DNA of 64,000 bases, from contig NZ_FOSG01000003.1 in NCBI RefSeq assembly GCF_900114215.1, positions 248,001-312,000 of the forward strand, read 5' to 3'. The notes below the pieces were generated by a model, which was not told the DNA's origin, searched no databases, and worked only from the letters and a program-made list of their open reading frames with translations. The position numbers and the translations under genes were made by a program. Source of the DNA: Streptomyces mangrovi (lineage in GTDB: Bacteria > Actinomycetota > Actinomycetes > Streptomycetales > Streptomycetaceae). How positions within the stretch are numbered: position 1 is the stretch's first letter; every line of letters starts with the position of its first letter. This document shows, one piece after another, positions 61,404 to 64,000 of the stretch.

Positions 61404-63197
61404 TTGCGCGAGTTCAGCCTTCCGGCCCTGTACGAGGTGCCCGCGGACGGAAATCTGACCGATCTCATCCGCCGCAACGCCGCACAGCACCCCGACCTCC
61501 CGGTCATCGCCCGCAAGGACGCCAAGGGCGGCTGGGAGGACCTGACCGCCCGGGAGTTCCTGGCGGAGGTGCGGGCCGCCGCCAAGGGCCTGATCGCGGC
61601 GGGCGTGCGCCCCGGTGACCGGATCGGCCTGATGTCGCGCACCCGCTACGAGTGGACGCTGCTGGACTTCGCCGTCTGGAGCGCCGGCGCGGTGACCGTG
61701 CCCATCTACGAGACCAGCTCTCCCGAGCAGATCCAGTGGATCCTGTCCGACTCCGGCGCGGTCGGCTGCGTCGTGGAGAGCGGCGCCCACGCCGCCGCTG
61801 TGGAGTCCGTGCGCGACCGGCTGCCCCGGCTGGCGGACCTGTGGATCATCGACGACGGCGCGGTGCGGAAACTGGCCGACTCCGGCACGCAGATCACCGA
61901 CGCGGTCCTGGACGAGCACAGCGGCGCCGCCGGCGCCGACGCCCCGGCCACCATCGTCTACACCTCCGGCACCACCGGCCGTCCCAAGGGCTGCGTCCTG
62001 TCCCACCGGGCGTTCTTCGCCGACTGCGGCAACGTGGTCGAGCGGCTCAAGCCGCTGTTCGTCCCCGGCGAGGGCTCGGTGCTGCTCTTCCTGCCGGTCG
62101 CCCACGTCTTCGGCCGCATGGTGCAGATCGCCGCCGTCATGGCGCCGATCCGGCTCGGCCTGAGCCCCGACATCAAGCAGCTCACCGACGACCTCGCGGG
62201 TTTCCGCCCGACGCTGATCCTGGGCGTGCCGCGGGTGTTCGAGAAGGTCTACAACTCGGCGCGGGCCAAGGCCCAGGGCGAGGGCAAGGGGCGGATCTTC
62301 GACCGGGCCGCCGACACCGCGATCGCCTACAGCCGCGCGCTGGACACCGCCTCCGGCCCCTCGCTGGGCCTGAAGCTGAGGCACAGACTCTTCGACAAGC
62401 TGGTCTACGGCAAGCTGCGCGCGGTCCTCGGCGGCCGGGCCACCCATGCCATCTCCGGCGGCGCGGCGCTGGGCGAGCGGCTGGGGCACTTCTACCGCGG
62501 CATCGGCTTCACCGTGCTGGAGGGCTACGGCCTGACCGAGTCCTGCGCGCCCACCGCCTTCAACCCCTACGACCGTCCGAAGGTCGGCACGGTCGGGCAG
62601 CCGCTGCCGGGCTCGACGGTCCGCATCGGCGACGACGGCGAGGTGCTGCTGCGCGGCGAGCACCTGTTCAGCGGCTACTGGAACAACGAGGCCGCCACCG
62701 CCGAGGCGATGGAGGACGGCTGGTTCCACACCGGCGACATCGGCACCCTCGACGAGGACGGCTACCTCACCATCACCGGCCGCAAGAAGGAGATCCTGGT
62801 GACGGCGGGCGGCAAGAACGTCGCCCCGGCCGTCATCGAGGACCGCATCCGGGCCCACGCCCTGGTCGCCGAATGCATGGTGGTCGGCGACGGCCGCCCG
62901 TTCGTCGCCGCGCTGATCACGCTGGACGAGGAGTTCCTGCCCCGCTGGGCCGAGGAGCACGGCAAGTCCGGCCTGTCCGGGGAGCGGTTGCTGGAGGACC
63001 CCGAGCTGCTGGCGGCCGTCCAGCAGGCGGTGGACGACGGCAACGCGGCCGTCTCCCGTGCGGAGTCGGTGCGCAAGTTCCGCCTCCTGGCGGCCCAGTT
63101 CACCGAGGACTCCGGCCATCTGACGCCCTCGATGAAGCTCAAGCGCGGTGTGGTCGCCAAGGACTTCGCGCAGGAGATCGAGGCGCTGTACGCGTAA
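61404..63197 (+). CDS. fadD: Long-chain fatty acid CoA ligase (AMP-dependent synthetase)
   Basis: 597 residues of the ANL superfamily. AMP-binding motif IVYTSGTTGRPKGCVLSH, LEGYGLTESCAPTAFN, DGWFHTGDIGTLDEDGYL and the C-terminal ITGRKKEILVTAGGKNVAP, with K in MKLKRGVVAKDF. It activates fatty acids by adenylation and thioester formation with CoA. The start is a TTG at 61404 (then REFSLPALYEVP) with GAGGAG 9 nt upstream. A 21-bp hairpin follows the stop. The gene symbol is by function; several paralogues are usual. Confidence 0.92.
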   Translation: MREFSLPALYEVPADGNLTDLIRRNAAQHPDLPVIARKDAKGGWEDLTAREFLAEVRAAAKGLIAAGVRPGDRIGLMSRTRYEWTLLDFAVWSAGAVTVPIYETSSPEQIQWILSDSGAVGCVVESGAHAAAVESVRDRLPRLADLWIIDDGAVRKLADSGTQITDAVLDEHSGAAGADAPATIVYTSGTTGRPKGCVLSHRAFFADCGNVVERLKPLFVPGEGSVLLFLPVAHVFGRMVQIAAVMAPIRLGLSPDIKQLTDDLAGFRPTLILGVPRVFEKVYNSARAKAQGEGKGRIFDRAADTAIAYSRALDTASGPSLGLKLRHRLFDKLVYGKLRAVLGGRATHAISGGAALGERLGHFYRGIGFTVLEGYGLTESCAPTAFNPYDRPKVGTVGQPLPGSTVRIGDDGEVLLRGEHLFSGYWNNEAATAEAMEDGWFHTGDIGTLDEDGYLTITGRKKEILVTAGGKNVAPAVIEDRIRAHALVAECMVVGDGRPFVAALITLDEEFLPRWAEEHGKSGLSGERLLEDPELLAAVQQAVDDGNAAVSRAESVRKFRLLAAQFTEDSGHLTPSMKLKRGVVAKDFAQEIEALYA

Positions 63198-63254
63198 CGC
63201 GGCGTCCGCCGCGCGCGTTTCGCGCGGCTGCGCGTAACGCCCCGGGACACACGG

Positions 63255-63302
63255 ACCGCCCCGGTCCGGACGGAAGTCCTTCCGTCCGGACCGGGGCGGT
63301 TT
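63255..63302 (+). terminator. Terminator after fadD
   Basis: A perfect 21-bp stem (63255-63275 with 63280-63300) with a GTCC loop, followed by TTT (63300-63302). It lies 57 nt past the stop. It is among the best intrinsic terminator candidates in the window. Confidence 0.8.
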
Positions 63303-63760
63303 GGCGTTCGCCGTCCTCTCCGGGGTGGGCCCGTCCGGCCGGGAGGCAGCGCCTTCCGCGCGCGCCCGGAAGCGGGGGAGCCCGGAAGCGGGCCCCGGCC
63401 GCCGCGGCCGGGGAGAGTACCGCGCGGTGACGCACAGGGCAGGCGGGGCCCGGCCCCGATGCGGTCGGCGGCCGGAAACTCTTCGACGCCCCTCGTCCGG
63501 TCGTACGCCGGACGTTTCCTCTCCACCGCCACGGGCGCGCGGCCGGGCGGGTCGAGACGGCCGTGCCCGGTGCCGCTGCCGGCACAGCAGGCTCGCGGAG
63601 GAGGGCCGGGTGCGGGCAGGAGGATCCGTGGGCCGCCCCCCGCCCGCGTCGGTCCGGCGGCGGGATCAGGGCGAGGCCTGCCCTCCACCTTCCAGGGCCA
63701 CCGGGCCGGTCCTCGTCCGGAGAGCCGGGCGGCGCGGCGGCGCGGCGGCGCGGCGGCGCG
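63303..63760. other. Region without an evident gene between fadD and the glycosyltransferase gene
   Basis: About 460 bp past the fadD terminator and before the stop of the minus-strand glycosyltransferase gene. Open frames cross it, but they have Arg/Pro/Gly-rich compositions with no family resemblance and no coherent ribosome sites, so I call none. An 8-bp repeat lies at its right end. Confidence 0.5.
63731..63760. repeat. Tandem 8-bp GC repeat at the glycosyltransferase 3' end
   Basis: GGCGCGGC occurs three times in a row (63731-63754) plus GGCGCG (63755-63760), directly against the TAG stop (63761-63763) of the minus-strand gene. A slippage array outside the coding sequence. Confidence 0.8.
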
Positions 63761-64000
63761 CTAGAGCAGTGCCCGCAGCCGCTCGGCCAGCAGGTCCCAG
63801 CGCCAGCGCTCCTCGACCCACGCACGGCCGCGCTCGCCCATCCGGCGGCGCAGCGCGGGGTCCTTGAGCAGATTCACGATGCGGTCGGCCGTCTCGGCGG
63901 CCGCCTCGCCGCCCGGGGCGCCGCCACGCACCACCCAGCCGGTCTCCCCGTCCAGCACGGCGTCGGGAGCGCCGCCGGAGTCGCCGGCGACGACCGGCAG
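63761..64000 (-). CDS. GT4-family (PimB-like) glycosyltransferase, C-terminal part
   Basis: The gene enters from the right edge; about 79 C-terminal residues are visible. They include LPVVAGDSGGAPDAVLDGETGWVV, the donor-binding motif of GT4 enzymes, then a helical end (ALRRRMGERGRAWVEERWRWDLLAERLRALL). The sequence resembles actinobacterial mannosyltransferases such as PimB' that act on phosphatidylinositol mannosides. Because most of the protein is outside the window, the exact enzyme is not certain. Confidence 0.8.
   Translation of the reverse strand: MPVVAGDSGGAPDAVLDGETGWVVRGGAPGGEAAAETADRIVNLLKDPALRRRMGERGRAWVEERWRWDLLAERLRALL

Noticed and set aside
63303-63760. Open frames after fadD
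   Set aside because: Arg/Pro/Gly-rich composition with no coherent start or domain; probably intergenic.

Overview
The window reads as a chromosomal core segment of a high-GC actinobacterium of the Streptomyces type. Support for this is the very high GC content, frequent GTG/TTG starts, a division and cell-wall (dcw) cluster lacking mraZ, ftsA, murC and ddl, long Pro/Ala/Gly-rich disordered segments (FtsW, DivIVA), a MacRS-like two-component pair, a SAV_6107-type HEPN protein, and regulatory RNAs typical of actinomycetes. Gene order is as I remember it from Streptomyces genomes. I see no insertion sequences, prophage genes, CRISPR arrays or tRNA/rRNA genes. The DNA is nearly all genes, and the unusual content lies in regulatory RNA, start codons, repeats and altered active sites.

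Layout. 1-1.9 kb (minus): rluD (cut by the left edge), lspA and a DksA/TraR-type zinc-finger protein. 2.1-5.6 kb (plus): a translational T-box followed by ileS. 5.7-23.9 kb (minus): one long division and peptidoglycan block, transcribed rsmH-ftsL-ftsI-murE-murF-mraY-murD-ftsW-murG-ftsQ-ftsZ-pgeF-yggS-sepF-sepG-divIVA, with many 4-bp stop/start overlaps. 24.3-29.8 kb (plus): a beta-carbonic anhydrase, then a MoxR ATPase, a DUF58 protein and a transglutaminase-like membrane protein, ending at a 58-bp perfect palindrome. 30-34 kb: DUF3040 protein, a HEPN protein with a methyltransferase, and a phytoene-desaturase-like flavoprotein. 34.2-41.2 kb: a membrane protein with a Tyr/Gly/Gln-rich tail, metF, thiE, an Rv2175c-like DNA-binding protein, a flavin oxidoreductase, and a TPP-riboswitch-controlled thiO-thiS-thiG operon. 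41.3-45.5 kb: a PASTA Ser/Thr kinase, a secreted lytic transglycosylase with a possible riboswitch leader, and nfo. 45.6-50.1 kb: a molybdopterin oxidoreductase, DAHP synthase and, divergently, a Trp-codon leader peptide with attenuator ahead of a fused anthranilate synthase. 50.1-64 kb: a divergent phosphofructokinase, macRS, an acyltransferase, a hydrolase, an endonuclease/phosphatase-family protein, glucokinase, an ArsA-like ATPase with an SRPBCC partner, a metallophosphoesterase, a fatty-acyl ligase and the end of a PimB-like glycosyltransferase.

How it fits together. The first 24 kb couples septum formation (FtsZ, SepF, SepG, FtsQ/L/W/I), polar growth (DivIVA) and lipid-II synthesis (MurD/E/F/G, MraY) in one transcriptional direction. 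Amino-acid supply is controlled by RNA at two points: uncharged tRNA-Ile (T-box, ileS) and Trp-codon stalling (trpL attenuator, trpEG). Thiamine supply is controlled by TPP. Eight starts sit 6-8 nt behind a TAnnnT hexamer, so many mRNAs here are probably leaderless.

No wholly new multi-gene system stands out. The most interesting items are the IleRS with a GAHH signature, the phosphofructokinase with altered nucleotide-binding residues, the apparent CTG start of ftsL, a BldD-box match ahead of ftsZ, the orphan HEPN/methyltransferase pair, and two RNA-like structures that are not firmly assigned (32356-32431 and 43581-43700).
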